Assembly (NCBI GenBank): GCA_947359465.1
Contig: OX375872.1
Location: forward strand, 137,783,432 to 137,847,431
Direction: 5' to 3'
Source of the DNA: Metellina segmentata
Taxonomy: Eukaryota > Arthropoda > Arachnida > Araneae > Tetragnathidae
Length of the DNA: 64,000 nt
Below are positions 1-11,204 of this stretch, piece by piece. Within the stretch, counting starts at the first letter, position 1. Each line of letters starts with the position of its first letter. Under the pieces are notes generated by a model. It saw only the letters and a program-made list of their open reading frames with translations, had not been told where the DNA came from and did not search any database. Position numbers and translations under genes: made by a program.

Positions 1-400
1 AATCAGAATCAGTGTGCATTTTCGATTGTTTCTTAAAATTTAAAACATTTGGGGACGAACTCAAATCCCTTGACGATATTTTAACTAAATACATACATCC
101 TTGACCACTCATGACTAGACGAATAGACAAGAGAGTTTCATCGTTTTTCCAGTACGTCACCCCCCATCACTATGTTCCTTAGTACATTAATGGATAGCGG
201 TATGGTGGGTGTGAACATGTACGTAGTCTGAAAAAATAATCAGAGAGCAGTATTGCATCCAGCTTTAAGTTGTATGCAAGGTATTAAGGTTCCACATATG
301 CTCTTAGAATCAAATGACATTTTTGAACTTGCTTGTATACATATAATTTGCGTATTGTCATCGCAGCAGAAATGTAATTTAATTTAACGAACTGTGTCAA
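1..400. other. AT-rich non-coding stretch, nothing recognised
   Basis: I see no long reading frame, terminal repeat or family resemblance here. The sequence is ordinary AT-rich DNA ahead of the duplicated segment near 505. Confidence 0.5.
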
Positions 401-504
401 GAGACGGAAAAACCGGAAATCGGCCAGCAAAAAGAAGTGTCAATTCGTGCTTAAAAACGATCGGTTTCCGAAGGAGATGAAAATAAGAGCGTCATCCAAT
501 GCCC

Positions 505-573
505 CCAAGTCCATCAAGACACTCCTCCAGACGAATTATGGGCTCAGGCCGTGAAAAACGACACGCTGTTTTC
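505..573. repeat. Short segment duplicated at 2047-2106, left half
   Basis: This stretch (CATCAAGACACTCCTCC, then GAATTATGGG and GTGAAAAACGACACG) recurs at 2047-2106 with a few substitutions. The copy here is interrupted right at its end by the hAT-like element at 574, while the second copy runs on uninterrupted, so the second copy represents the empty site. The duplicated unit is not a gene I recognise, and no long frame crosses both copies. Confidence 0.6.
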
Positions 574-1808
574 CAGGGTGTCAAGATTTAAATCAACAAT
601 TAAAATCAGGATTTTAATCAAATGATATTTTTTTTAAAGTCACAACCAATCTTACATTTTTATAACTAAGTAAATACACCCTAGGAAATTCACAGAACTC
701 GTCAAATTCTTTAAACTTTCTGCACTCATGGTGATTTCAGCACTAATGGCTACATCTAGTATTGATCAGCTTTTGAAAAAATGTTTGGAACTGGATACTT
801 GAAAATAATCTGAGCTGTCTATGGACTAAGTAATCTGTTGAGTGTTGAGTCAGCGATTCTGCCAAACAGTAAATTAAAAAACAAGTTGACATCTATTTGA
901 AAAAGTTTTGACACTGTTCAGGCATAATTGTATAATATGTTACGAACAATAAAGCATTTATTCAGTCAAGTGTGTGAAGCATGGGAAAATATTGTACATT
1001 AATGTTATACTTAAAAACCATTAAAAAATTATACTGTCCATGACCAGTGACTTCTAAATGTCAAAGCAGTCAAAAAAAAAACCACGAAGTAGGCCAAAAC
1101 TAATTGTTACCCCTTTAATTGACTGTGGACAATGGCTTAGCTATAGTGATTTATCAACTACTTTTTTTAAAAATTGAGACATAAATACAAAAAAAATATC
1201 TTGATTAATGTGATTAATAATTTATTAAATAAAAAATACAACTGAGCTTTCTATTTGAAAGGATGAAAGTTTAAGCTATGAACATATTTCATTTTACAAA
1301 ATGCACCCTGAAACAGTCACCTGTCACTTTAAGAATATAGACCCATAACAAATATTTATCTAATCAGACTGTAATTTAGGTCTGTCACTTACACTTACTG
1401 ATAAATTCGCTAACATGATGATGTAATTTACTCAAGGAAAAACTATGTGGGATGTCAACTTTAATTTCAAAGTTAAACCTTTTGCTTTTATTTTGAAAAT
1501 TCATTTTTTAAATGTATTACCATGTAACAAACTATGATTTTTAGTAAAATAAATATTGATTTACCACGTCACAAATTCTGATTGTTTACTAAAATAAATA
1601 TTGGTTTATATGTCATGTCAAAAACTCAATTTTCATTTAACAAATTTATATATAATTACTATAAAAACAATGTGTACGGCCTACAGAAATGTAAATTAAA
1701 AAAATCTGATTCAAATCAAAAAATCAGATTAAAATTTTTTTTTAATCAGATTTAAGTTTAAAAAATCCGATTACTTGATTTTTTTTATCGTGATTTTTTT
1801 AGACCCTG
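574..1808 (+). mobile_element. Non-autonomous hAT-like element, copy 1 (CAGGGTGTCAAG... family)
   Basis: The element starts CAGGGTGTCAAG and ends in AGACCCTG, an imperfect terminal inverted repeat. It is flanked by CTGTTTTC (566-573) and CTGTTTAC (1809-1816), an 8-bp target duplication with one mismatch, which is the hAT length. Subterminal DNA at both ends is full of GATTTAAATC and AATCATGATT palindromic words. No transposase frame is present, so it would depend on an enzyme supplied in trans. Four more copies sit at 8.5-12.2 kb. The 1235-bp length is long for a MITE, so it may be a deletion derivative. Confidence 0.75.
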
Positions 1809-2046
1809 CTGTTTACAAATTCCTGCGAGTCGCAAGAACTAATTTAAAATCGATGTGAAACGAAAGCTTGTTGCTGATATCGACAATCTAACTTCACGTT
1901 TCGATTCTGTCCGATCACCGATTCTTTTTTCAATATTTTAGGTGTGCTTCGGAACGGATCAATACTTCGTTCAAAACTTCTTATCTCTAATCTTCTCCAA
2001 AAAAAATGTTGCTGCTCCCAAGGCAACAGAAGCGACCACGAGGCCA

Positions 2047-2106
2047 TCAAGATACTCCTCCCCAAGAATTATGGGTTCAGACCGTGAAAAACGACACGTT
2101 GTTTAC
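2047..2106. repeat. Second copy of the segment at 505-573
   Basis: It matches 505-573 (CATCAAGATACTCCTCC, GAATTATGGG, GTGAAAAACGACACG) and continues through TTGTTTAC without the hAT insertion, giving the unoccupied version of that target. Confidence 0.6.
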
Positions 2107-2464
2107 CTAATACTTTCCTGTGAATCTAGAGGACAAAAAATTTCAGTCACAGCTCTGGACAAACAGCTGTGAAGAAAGGAGCCGACGCTCTGCTTAATGA
2201 GTAAACATCGGCACAAGTTGACGGGTGAAACAGATGGGGGTTAGAAAGGGGACAAAGAAGGAAAGAGGCTTAGGATCGTCACCTCAAGACATAAAACATT
2301 TTGACTGGTTGTGTACACTAAAGAAATACCAGCGCAACCGTCGAAAGAAGAGAAAATGTTTTTCCTCGCCAATGGATAGAGAAAGCGTTTCCCCTTTTAA
2401 CAATGAGTACAAAAAAATATTTCTGGCTAGGCCAATTGGAGTTAGGTCTAGAACACTGGTCGCC

Positions 2465-2940
2465 AAAGTGGTCAATATATGTACACATATCAGTTTAGAC
2501 TATGAGCACCAGTGCCAAGATAAAAGACGAGCCCCAGTACCATTTTATAGTATTAGCACAAGTGCAAGTTAAATGACGGCTTTTCGTACCCAGTTTAGAC
2601 GATGACCACCAGTGCTAAGATAAATGACAACCGGTGGTACCCGTTTAGAGGAATAGCACCAGGGCCAAGTTACATGGATGGATGTTTGTCCTTCTAGAAC
2701 AGTGGTCGACTAAGAGGTCGAAGTCGACTCCTAGGTTTCGATATAACAATGTTAAGGGTCGATTCAGACTCATTGTTCGATAGAAATATATGACAACAAT
2801 ATCCAAAACTTTCTGAAGCTCGTACATGGTTGAACTGGTTTCAGACATGGTCATTCCATTTTAACAAAACAAAGAAATAAGCTAGATGTAGAATTCCGTG
2901 TCGATTTAAGGCTGAAACCTACTGTTTTTGAATACAACAT
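2465..2940. repeat. Degenerate minisatellite plus flank, first of three copies
   Basis: The first part is a degenerate tandem repeat built on a unit like TTTAGACGATGACCACCAGTG followed by AAGATAAATGACAACC. It is followed by a conserved block with GAACAGTGGTCGAC, CAATGTTAAGGGTCGATTC and TCGATAGAAATATAT. The same order occurs downstream of the two RING-finger genes (45405-45890 and 61955-62720), and the match to 62280-62720 is close. No RING exon is seen next to this copy, so it looks like an orphan piece of that duplicated unit. Confidence 0.7.
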
Positions 2941-3039
2941 CATTCACATTGACAACGTTAATGAATTGTATACTAAGAAAATAAGTCTTATATATACGTC
3001 AAGACGATTGTATTGTTATCAAAATTATATTTTATAGAC

Positions 3040-3305
3040 ACCTAATTCTGTTTTTGCACGAACATTTTTTACACGAATTTGATTTAATACGAATTCAAAA
3101 TAAATATTTCCTTCTCTTTTTACGTGAGTCATTTTGATTGAAAACGAACTGGCCAGTCCAATTTCTAAGAATTTTTTTTGCCTAAATTCTAAGAAAATCT
3201 TTTCTTATATATTTGTTGCATAGTAGTATCATTTATATTTTACTCACACGAATAGATTGCATTGAACTGAAGTTATTGACAGCCTCTTACAGAGAATTAT
3301 ATAAC
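3040..3305. repeat. Unidentified repeat sharing words with 21.1-21.26 kb
   Basis: ACACCTAATTCTGTTT at 3040 recurs at about 21110, and the reverse complement of 3225-3305 (GGCCGTTATATAATT, CTGTAAGAGGCT, AACTTCAGTTCA) matches 21197-21260. The two shared blocks are in opposite relative orientation at the two sites. The repeat abuts the truncated mariner exactly where the transposase breaks off. Confidence 0.5.
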
Positions 3306-4303
3306 GGCCCAACCGGGTTTGGTAGGACTTCCCATTTCAACGTTTCCAAGTATGTCTTGACCACTTTCGCAACATGGGGTCGAGCATTGTCATGCTGCGA
3401 AATCACTTTATCGTGTCTTTCGTTGTATTGCGGCCTTTTGTCTTTCAATGCTCGGCTCAAATGCATTAATTGCGTTCGATGACGATCGCCTGTGATTGTT
3501 TCAGTCGGTTTTAACAGCTCATAACACACAACGCCAAGCTGGTCCCACCAAATACAAAGCAAGACCTTGGAACCGTGAATATTCGGTTTGGCCGTCAACG
3601 TGGAAGCATGGCCGGGATGTCCCCATGATTTTCTGCGCTTGGAGTTATCGTAATGAACCCATTTTTCGTCCCCAGTCACAATCACCTTCCGTCTTTGCCT
3701 TTCAAGCAGCTGTTCACAAGCAAACAAACGCCGTTCAATATCTCTCGGTTTCAACTCGTACGGCACCCAATTTCCTTGCTTCTGAATCATTCCCATGTCT
3801 TTGAGGCGGTTTGAAATTGCTTGTTGAGTCACTCACAATGATCGTGCCAAATCTTTTTGACTTTGACACGAGTCTTCATTAAGTAATGCCCCCCCCCCCC
3901 CCCCAATTCTGCATCTTCAAAAACCTTCTCTCTTCCTTGCTGGTCTTCGACGTGAAAATCAGTGTTCTTGAAGCGTTGAAGCCACTCACGACACGTTCTT
4001 TTACTAATAGCGGCCTCACTATAAGTATTTGAGAGCATTCGATGAGCCTCAGATGCAAGTTTCTACATATCGAAGCAGAAATGAAAACCTCCCGCAAATG
4101 ACGAGAACTTGGCTCGTAAGCTGACATTTTCAATCGTGAATAACTTTATGATGCAGACACAAATCGACTAATGTTTCTATGGGTTTATGTTGCCAGATTT
4201 CCAAGTTTATTGCATGACGTCTATGATCTATTTATTTCGACCACTACTTACCGCTAAAGCCATCTATAGGAAAACGGCGGAAGCAAAGTTGTACACCTTA
4301 TAG
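3306..4303 (-). pseudogene. Mariner transposase relic (mellifera-like), 3' end lost
   Basis: On the minus strand the translation shows the mariner paired-like N-terminus (SAYEPSSRHLREV), then TQQAISNRLKDMGMIQKQG, the first catalytic Asp in VTGDEKWVHYDN and the second in ISQHDNARPHVA. This is the DD34D transposase family, a cut-and-paste enzyme acting on the element's own ends in the nucleus. The frame is broken between residues of about 20 and 110, and a 15-base C run at 3890-3904 lies in the broken part. After KWEVLP the sequence changes to unrelated repeat DNA, so the third Asp, the C-terminus and the right end are absent. The outer 5' end is near 4303, judged from the GTGTACAACTTTGCTTCCG-type sequence, which I remember from related mariners. 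Confidence 0.9.
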
Positions 4304-4304
4304 A

Positions 4305-4540
4305 ATATGATCTTTTATGCTGTTGCCATTCCAAAGAAAACAAAATAAATAAATTTCATGAAATTCGTTTTAAATTGTTCTAGATTGAATTTTAAAATTC
4401 GCCGCGACCCTAAAATTGCAAAAAAAATTGGACTCCTTGTGTGCCAAATCCCATTACTGTAAATAGCATAGATTCGTCAGGACTTTGCGTGCAAGAAACA
4501 TACAAACAAACATACAAACACTTCCTTTAATAATATTAGA
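4305..4540 (+). repeat. TAGCCACT-family repeat, 3' part only
   Basis: The stretch runs from GCTGTTGCCATTCCAAAGAAAAC to TTGTGTGCCAAATCCC and GGACTTTGCGTGCAAG, then (AAAC)n-like DNA and ACTTCCTTTAATAATATTAG. It matches the 3' parts of the copies at 6112-6725 and 58281-59610. The mariner at 3306-4303 adjoins its 5' side. Confidence 0.7.
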
Positions 4541-4929
4541 AAAGTATTAATTCTGGTTGGCCATATCTCAAATAGCAAAATTACGCTTTTACGATGAATG
4601 AGTTTTTCGTTTGGGCTTTTCGTGTTCCACTACAAAATGTAAGTCGCACGGCGTTTCTTGCGACAAAGTTATGCTAAAAGAGAAAAACGCGCGTCGAAAA
4701 TAACAACAGAACCATTGTATCCTTTCAGTTTCCTGTAGAACGCGTTTCCTTTTCCATTTGATTATTGCAGGAAAACAAACTTTAGATAGTAAAATTGGAG
4801 CTTCGAAAGGCACTTTTAGGTCTGAAGACTGAAAAGTAATAGCCTATGTTTTCCGCAGTATTCCAAAAAATAAGAGAACCAAATTTGGTGTGGATTGGCC
4901 AATTCATCATTAAACATATTTCTGCTGCT

Positions 4930-5160
4930 TGTTGCCTCAAAGCAGCAAAAGTTCTGTGTAGTGCTTCAAATGCTTACCTCCTCCAAAAAATATTTTCAAT
5001 CGGTCAGAGGGTTAATTCTAATGTCAAAGCATAAGCAAGAACACAAAAAGACGACAATGAAAGTTATGTGAAGTGCTTCGAATGCTTACTTCTCGTAAAA
5101 AAATATTTGCTATCGGTCAAAGGGTGAATTTTAATGTCAAAGCATAAGCAACAACACAGA
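4930..5160. repeat. Direct duplication, period about 113 bp
   Basis: GTGTAGTGCTTCAAATGCTTAC ... AATCGGTCAGAGGGTTAATT ... GTCAAAGCATAAGCAA appears twice in a row with about 10 percent divergence. I see no coding sense. Confidence 0.7.
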
Positions 5161-6111
5161 AACCCAACAACTGAGGCTATCACAGAAAGAGTGGCCTAAC
5201 CCATCAACTACCCAATGAAGATTAATGTGATTTTCTTGGCAATATTTTTATATTCTTTTATTTATCCACAGTAGGACTAGATTCTAAAAATTTGTTTTCA
5301 GTGATCAGCAATAAATTATTTTGTAATTTTAGAAGAAATGAACCTGCACAATAAAAAATAATAATAAAAGGTCTTTATAAAAGGTAATAAGAAAATTTTC
5401 AGGTTTTCTTTGTGGGTTAGGCCACTTTTGTTCTGAATAGCTTTAGTTATATCCAGCCATACGTCAGGAGTTGGACAATTTGTATGCATAAAAAGAAGGG
5501 AATCTATTATTCTAAAAACCTTTTCAACGATCTGGATTCTCGCTAGTGATGATATTATATCTCACATTTTTCATCGTAACAATCATATAAATCTCAAATG
5601 AAAAAAAATCCTACTGGGAATTTTTTTTGTGATCGTGAGAATTTTACCTCACCTTAATATTGAGATCCTGTTTCCATATATGGCACACTTCGGAAAATTT
5701 TCATTCTGACGATAGAGTGGATCGAAGCAACTTGCATTCAACAACCTGGTAAGTTTATGTCTCTTCTTTGTATTAGTTACAAATGAATCATTACTTTTTA
5801 AAATTATAATGAGCTGAAAATTAGTTGAAATCTTTCGTCTTTGTTTATGTTGGTTTTCGTCGAAAAGTTATTTTTTGTGAAATTAGCGTTTCTAAACTCT
5901 GGTTATGTTTTTATTCCGTCTGACATGTCCATCGACATCTTATATCGGGTGGAAGTGGGCCTGATTCTTTAAATTAATGTTTTTTCTCTCACAGATAGCG
6001 CTGTGGTGGAAGGAATGAGGAATATTTTTTTGCGAATTCAATGTGTCCAGCCCTATTTTTAAATTTTAATAACAAATATTTTAAAATTAATTTATTAGCA
6101 TTTATTTTTTG
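5160..6111. other. Non-coding stretch with one possible 5' exon border
   Basis: No frame or element is recognised. CAACCTG followed by GTAAGTTTATG at about 5750 is a good splice-donor match and could end a non-coding first exon, but nothing else supports it. The last 80 bases before 6112 (TGTGTCCAGCCC onward) match, inverted, the sequence at 63600-63690. Confidence 0.35.
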
Positions 6112-6725
6112 CTAGCCACTGCGTGGCCAGCACGGCGTTGTCCGCGACAGTTGTCCGTGGTTTGCGAAGCTCTTTTCTTTTCTCTTTCGCTCAAATCGTA
6201 AGAGGGCAGGAAATGTAATCTGTTTATTTTTGGAACACGAATTTTGGCGTTACGTCACATTCTCTTGCGAAAATATAAAATATATTAAATTTAAAAATTA
6301 TATTTATTTAAGGAAAATCATACAGGTATTGTTCTTATGTAAAATTTTCAGCAGATTTCAAATCCGTTGAAATTTTTATTGTGTTTTTAACGGTGTAAGA
6401 GATTGAAAAAAGAACTACACAACTAGGTTAAAACTTTGTATTTTATCGGTTGCTGGAAAATCATTTCTCCTCGCAAAATGAAAACGGAAAAAAATAAATT
6501 TAAAAACTGATCTTTAAAGCTGTTGTCATTCCAAAGAAAACAATAATAATTAAATTTCATTAAATTTATTTTAAAATGTTCTATTGAATTTTAAAATTCG
6601 ACCCTAAAATTGCAAAAAATTTGGACTACTTGTGTGCCATATCCCATTGCTGTAAGTGCCATAGATACATCAGGACTTTGCCTGCAAGGGTCAAACAAAC
6701 AAACACTTTATTTTATACTATTAGA
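6112..6725 (+). repeat. TAGCCACT-family dispersed repeat, near-complete copy
   Basis: It begins CTAGCCACTGCGTGGCCAGC and ACGGCGTTG and contains GGCGTTACGTCACATTCTC and AAATCCGTTGAAATTTTTA. It ends with CAAACAAACAAACAC then a TATACTATTAG-like end. Other copies lie at 4305, 21658, 52790 (minus), 58281 and 62875. It carries no protein frame. The A-rich (AAAC)n tail near the end suggests a retroposed element, but I do not recognise the class. Confidence 0.7.
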
Positions 6726-6959
6726 AAAGAGACATATTTGGCCCAAATGCGTGAAACAACGTCAAATAAATGAACATACACAAACCTAAAGCTTTACTGA
6801 CAAAAAAGAGAGAAAAACACGCACTGAGAAATCGAATCGAACCCAAAACTAATGAGAAAATAAATATAAATATTCACCACCATTAGAGGGAACATTTATT
6901 TGAACAGGTTCAGTATTTAACCCAACAGTTTCTATGAGTTTTACTTCAAAAGAAAACAG

Positions 6960-7190
6960 TCAGGAAATAACGTTTCCTTCGACGGATGCCATTTATTTTC
7001 CTGAAGATGTCACTTTTAATAACTAATGAGTTATATAAATAAAACTCTTCACATCAATTCAGCGAACATATATTTAAGCAGATATATATTTTTTTATTCG
7101 AGTATGCGTGTTTCTTAATCAGAAAGCAGATAGGCAATGTGTTTCCTTTCAACGAATGCCATTTATTTTCCTCCAGTGGCCACTTGAACC
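6960..7190. repeat. Partial direct duplication, spacing about 165 bp
   Basis: GTTTCCTTCGACGGATGCCATTTATTTTCCTG at about 6979 recurs as GTTTCCTTTCAACGAATGCCATTTATTTTCCTC at about 7141, with diverged sequence between. It is written in short pieces because only the core is conserved. Confidence 0.55.
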
Positions 7191-8530
7191 AGAAACCAAG
7201 ACGTTTAAGTGAACATACTACTTCGCTATTGCATCAACCGTTGGGCTTAACATGAAAGCAGTTAAGAAATAGAAGCAATTCCCATTTAGAACTGATGACA
7301 TGACACGGATAGCTGTGAATAGCTAGCTGATCTAACTGCTTCTTATCTTTCAACATGTCAACAACAGAGCTAAGGAGGGGACCTTCTGATCATAAAAATG
7401 CCAAATCGTAGACCATCAATCTTTCCTACTCCTTTCCACTTGCAATAAAGCAAGAAAGATGCACGTATCTTATCATGCCCTCTCATCACTTGAGTTTACC
7501 ATCCTTCCACAAAGGCCCACACGCCGTGAGGCGAGGTTTTTTTCCGCTTGGACCCTGAAGTTTACGACTTCTCGCCCTTTCCATTCTCTCCATCCACTAA
7601 CTTTCTTGTTTACTTTATATCTGAACACCAACAATAAGGGTTTGGATAAGGGTTTCGATGAGACCAATAAGTGGAACAATTGCTCCTAAAGTTGAATCCT
7701 ATCATTGTTTCTCTTTGACGTTAAATTACCTTTCCTTTTTGTATTCAATGTTAACGTTATTCTGTGCTAGCGTGTAGAAGTCTATGAGGGATACGTCCCC
7801 AGATATATCGTTCCATCACGCCAAAGGCGCCAATCTGCATTTCGGCGATTTTCACCTAATTGCATTTTTTAAGTCATTTTGTCATGTTTTATACCGGGGT
7901 GGCCATAGTGCGGCTCTTATGCAAACAAAATGTTTGTGCAGGTAAACTAAAACCAATTAATGTCCAAAAGTAATTATTTTATTTCATTTCTTGTTTCAAA
8001 GTCATTGAAAAACATAAAAATAAAAATATCTCTCAAAATTTAAAAAAAGTTACCGCCGCAGGATTGAAAACTGTGGCTCGATTCTTAGGCGGTTTCCAGA
8101 GAAAGTACGGATCAGAAAAATACATAATTAACACGGTTTGTTCTTCATTGTGTTCCCTGGACAATTTTAAGAAAATTGAAAAAGAAGATGTAAAGATTTT
8201 TTTTTCCGATGCGGCTATTAGTTTAGGGTTTATTTCATTAAGTGTCAAAATTGAAAAAGCTAAATTTCTAACGCGAGTGAGTTTTTTTTCAGAGTACCTC
8301 TCAAGGTAAATTTTTGCAGCTCGTCAAGTTTTTTAGAAATTTCAATTTGGTTCCTGATAACATTTTTTTTGAAATTCGGGGAAAATCGGACATTTTCTTT
8401 CTTACGGTACAATTATTTTGGAAAATGGTTAATAAATATAATTCGATGCCATACAAATTTTGGAATATTGGGATATTTTCGCTACTTTTTGTTAAAACTG
8501 TCATATCTATATTATTTTTAATTTGAGCAA
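7190..8530. other. Non-coding stretch, nothing recognised
   Basis: Several open frames of 60-80 codons exist but show no family resemblance, no convincing splice borders and opposite-strand overlaps, so I treat them as chance. No terminal repeats were found. Confidence 0.4.
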
Positions 8531-10121
8531 TTTAAAGTTGGTCATAATCAGACTAAAGAAAATTCTAATAACAAAAATGCCGAGCAGCAATAATAAATGA
8601 ATTTTCGCTTACTTTTAATTCATATTAGATCTTTCTTTCTTCCTTCCGACATTTTAATGGCTGTGTGTGTATGAAAATGTATATTTTTTTCTACTCTTTA
8701 ATCTATATTGCACACCACAAGAATAAGCTAACAGACAAGGCCTCAAAAAACTTTACTTCATACTTGTGTGGTTTTTTTTTGCTAATGAAATAAGTAACCC
8801 CTTTATTTATAATTTTGAATCAAACCATTGCATACTTCCTATAAGTGTTTATGTTATGAGTGATTAAAATCATGATTTTAATCAAATAATTTTTTTAATC
8901 ACTGATTTAAATCACAACTAATCACACATTTTTATAACTAAGTAAATGCACCACAGAATAATCCCAGAAATTGTCAAATGATTTTTTTTAATTTTTATTT
9001 TTCTGCACTCATGGTGATTTTAGCACAAATGGTTACACCCAGCTCAGAAGGAACTGGGTCAATTACTGCATATTATAAAAGATTGCTACAGCCAGTTGTA
9101 ACTTATTAGAATATACTATATACTGGAAACAGTAATGTAAACACATGGCATCATAAATCTAAATGCCAGGAAGATTAATGAAAACATTCCTTATTAACAG
9201 CACTCATAATATAAATACTTAAAGGAAGTATGCAACAGTTTGATTCAAAATTATAAACTAAAGGGGTAACTGATTTCATAAGCTAAAAAAAAACACACAC
9301 ACAAGTAGGAAGTAAAGTTTTTTGAGGCATTTGTCAGTTTATTCTTGTGGTGTACAATAGAGATTAAAGAGTAGAAATGTACATTTTCACACACACACAC
9401 ACAGCCATTAAAATGTCAGCAGGAAGAAAGAAAGATCCAATATGAATTAAAGTAAGTGAAAATTCATTTATTATTGCTGTTCGTCAGTTTTATTATTACA
9501 ATTTACTATAGTCTGACTATTTCTCTGTCCTCTATTCTACTTCTTACACTATAGTTTAGGTCTGTCACTTACACCTAATGATAAATTTGTTAACATGATG
9601 ATGTAATTTACTCAAGAAAAACTATGTAGGATGTCAACTTGTGTTTTAAAGTTAAACAAATGTTAAGTAAATATTGATTTACCATGTCACAAACTCAATT
9701 TTTCATTTAACAAATTTATATATAATTATTATAAAAACAAGTGTATAGGGCCCACAGAAATTTAAGTAAAAAGAATCCGATTAATTGATTTTTTTTAATC
9801 ATGATTTTTTTACACCCTGGTTTCCAGTATATAGTATATTCTAATAAGTTACAACTAACTGGCTGTATCAATCTTTTATAATATGCAGAAATTGATCCAG
9901 TTCCCTCTGAACTGAGTATAGCCATTAGTACTGAAATCACTACGAAAACATAAAAATTAAAGCATTTCACCACTTCTGTGATTAATCTGTGGTGCATTTA
10001 CTTAGTTATACAATTGTGGGATTAGTTGTGATTTGAATCAGTGATTTTTTTAAAATCATTTGATTAAAATCATGATTTTAATCGTTGATTTAAATCAACT
10101 TATTTAAATCTTGACACCCTG
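8530..10121 (-). mobile_element. hAT-like element copy 2, split by copy 3
   Basis: Minus-oriented pieces at 8530-8858 and 9820-10121 belong to one copy of the CAGGGTGT family. The order matches the uninterrupted copy 4 (10122-11084), in which the ATTTTGAATCAAAC-type block is followed by the TTTCCAGTATATAG-type block. The second piece ends TTGACACCCTG at 10121. Copy 3 sits in the gap, and about 85 bases of copy 2 are missing at the junction. Confidence 0.65.
8859..9819 (+). mobile_element. hAT-like element copy 3, plus orientation
   Basis: It reads from ATTAAAATCATGATTTTAATC to TTTTTTTACACCCTG (ending 9819) in the same orientation as the copy at 574-1808. Shared internal blocks include TTTAGGTCTGTCACTTACAC and AACATGATGATGTAATTTAC. 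The outermost left end (CAGGGTGTCAAG) is missing. No transposase frame is present. Confidence 0.65.
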
Positions 10122-11084
10122 ATGTAAAACTCATATTTTTTTTAAGTAAACAATCAGAATTAGTGACATGGTAAATCAATATTTACTTACCTAAACATCA
10201 TAGTTTGTTGCATGGTAATACATTAAAAAATGAATTTTAAAAGCAAAAGGTAAAACATTTGTTTAACTTTTAAAACACAAGTTGACATCCTGCATAGTTA
10301 TTCTTGAGTAAATTACATCATCATGTTAATAAATTTATGAGTAAGTGTAAGTGACAGACCTAAACTATAGTCTGAGAAGCAGAATAGAGGACAGAGAAAT
10401 AATCATACTATAGTAAATTCTAATAATAAAACTGCTGAGAAGCAATAATAAATGAATTTTCACTTACTTTTAATTCATATTGGATGTTTTTTTCTTCCTG
10501 CTGACATTTTAATGTCTGTGTGTGTGAGAAAATGTACATTTCTACTCTTTAATCTCTGTTGCACAAAACCCAAGAATAAGCTAACTGACAAATGCCTCAA
10601 AAACTTTACTTCCCACTTGTGTTTTTTTAGCTAATAAAACCAGTCACCCCTTTAGTTTATAATTATGAATCAAACTGTTGCACTTCCTTTAAGTGTTTAT
10701 ATTGTGAGTGCTGTTAATCAGAAATGTTTATACATTACTCTAGCTGGCATTTAGGTTTATGGTGTCATGTGTGTTTACATTTCTGTTTCCAGAATATAGT
10801 ATTTTTTAATAAGTTACAACTGGCTGTTGCCATCTTTTATAATATGCAGTAATGGACCCAGTTCCCTCTGAGCTGGGTGTAGCACTGAAAAAAACTCTGC
10901 ACTCATGGTGAAATCACCATGAGTGCAGAAAGTTTAAAGCATTTGTCCATTTCGGTGATTTTCCTCTGGTGTCTTGACTTAGTAATAAAAATGTAAGATA
11001 AGTTGTGATTTAAACAGTGATTATTTTTTAAAAATCATTTGATTAAAATCATGATTTTAATCGTTGATTTAAATCAAGTGATTT
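10122..11084 (-). mobile_element. hAT-like element copy 4, minus orientation
   Basis: The family's internal blocks appear in reverse order: TAAATCAATATTTACTTA, CATCATGTTAATAAATTTAT, GTGACAGACCTAAACTATAG, TCATATTGGATG. It ends in ATGATTTTAATCGTTGATTTAAATC and lacks its terminal CACCCTG. It contains a 16-bp-stem hairpin at 10896-10928. Confidence 0.65.
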
Positions 11085-11113
11085 AACACTTGGATTGCAA
11101 CAATCCAAGTGTT
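11085..11113. repeat. Perfect hairpin, 13-bp stem and 3-base loop
   Basis: AACACTTGGATTG, then CAA, then CAATCCAAGTGTT. It sits exactly where copy 4 of the hAT-like family breaks off. Confidence 0.9.
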
Positions 11114-11204
11114 TGTAATGCTCAATATACCTTTCAGCTACACCAAAATTAACAAATTGAGATTGGATTTTAAGCAGAATGTAAAAAAATAATTTAAAAA
11201 AAAT

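Noticed and set aside
2225..2572. 115-codon plus-strand frame rich in Lys and Arg
   Set aside because: The second half is minisatellite DNA also present at 45.4 and 62 kb without the frame being kept; no splice borders or family match.
9716..9997. 93-codon minus-strand frame
   Set aside because: It spans the junction of two hAT-like copies, so it is an artefact of the insertion.
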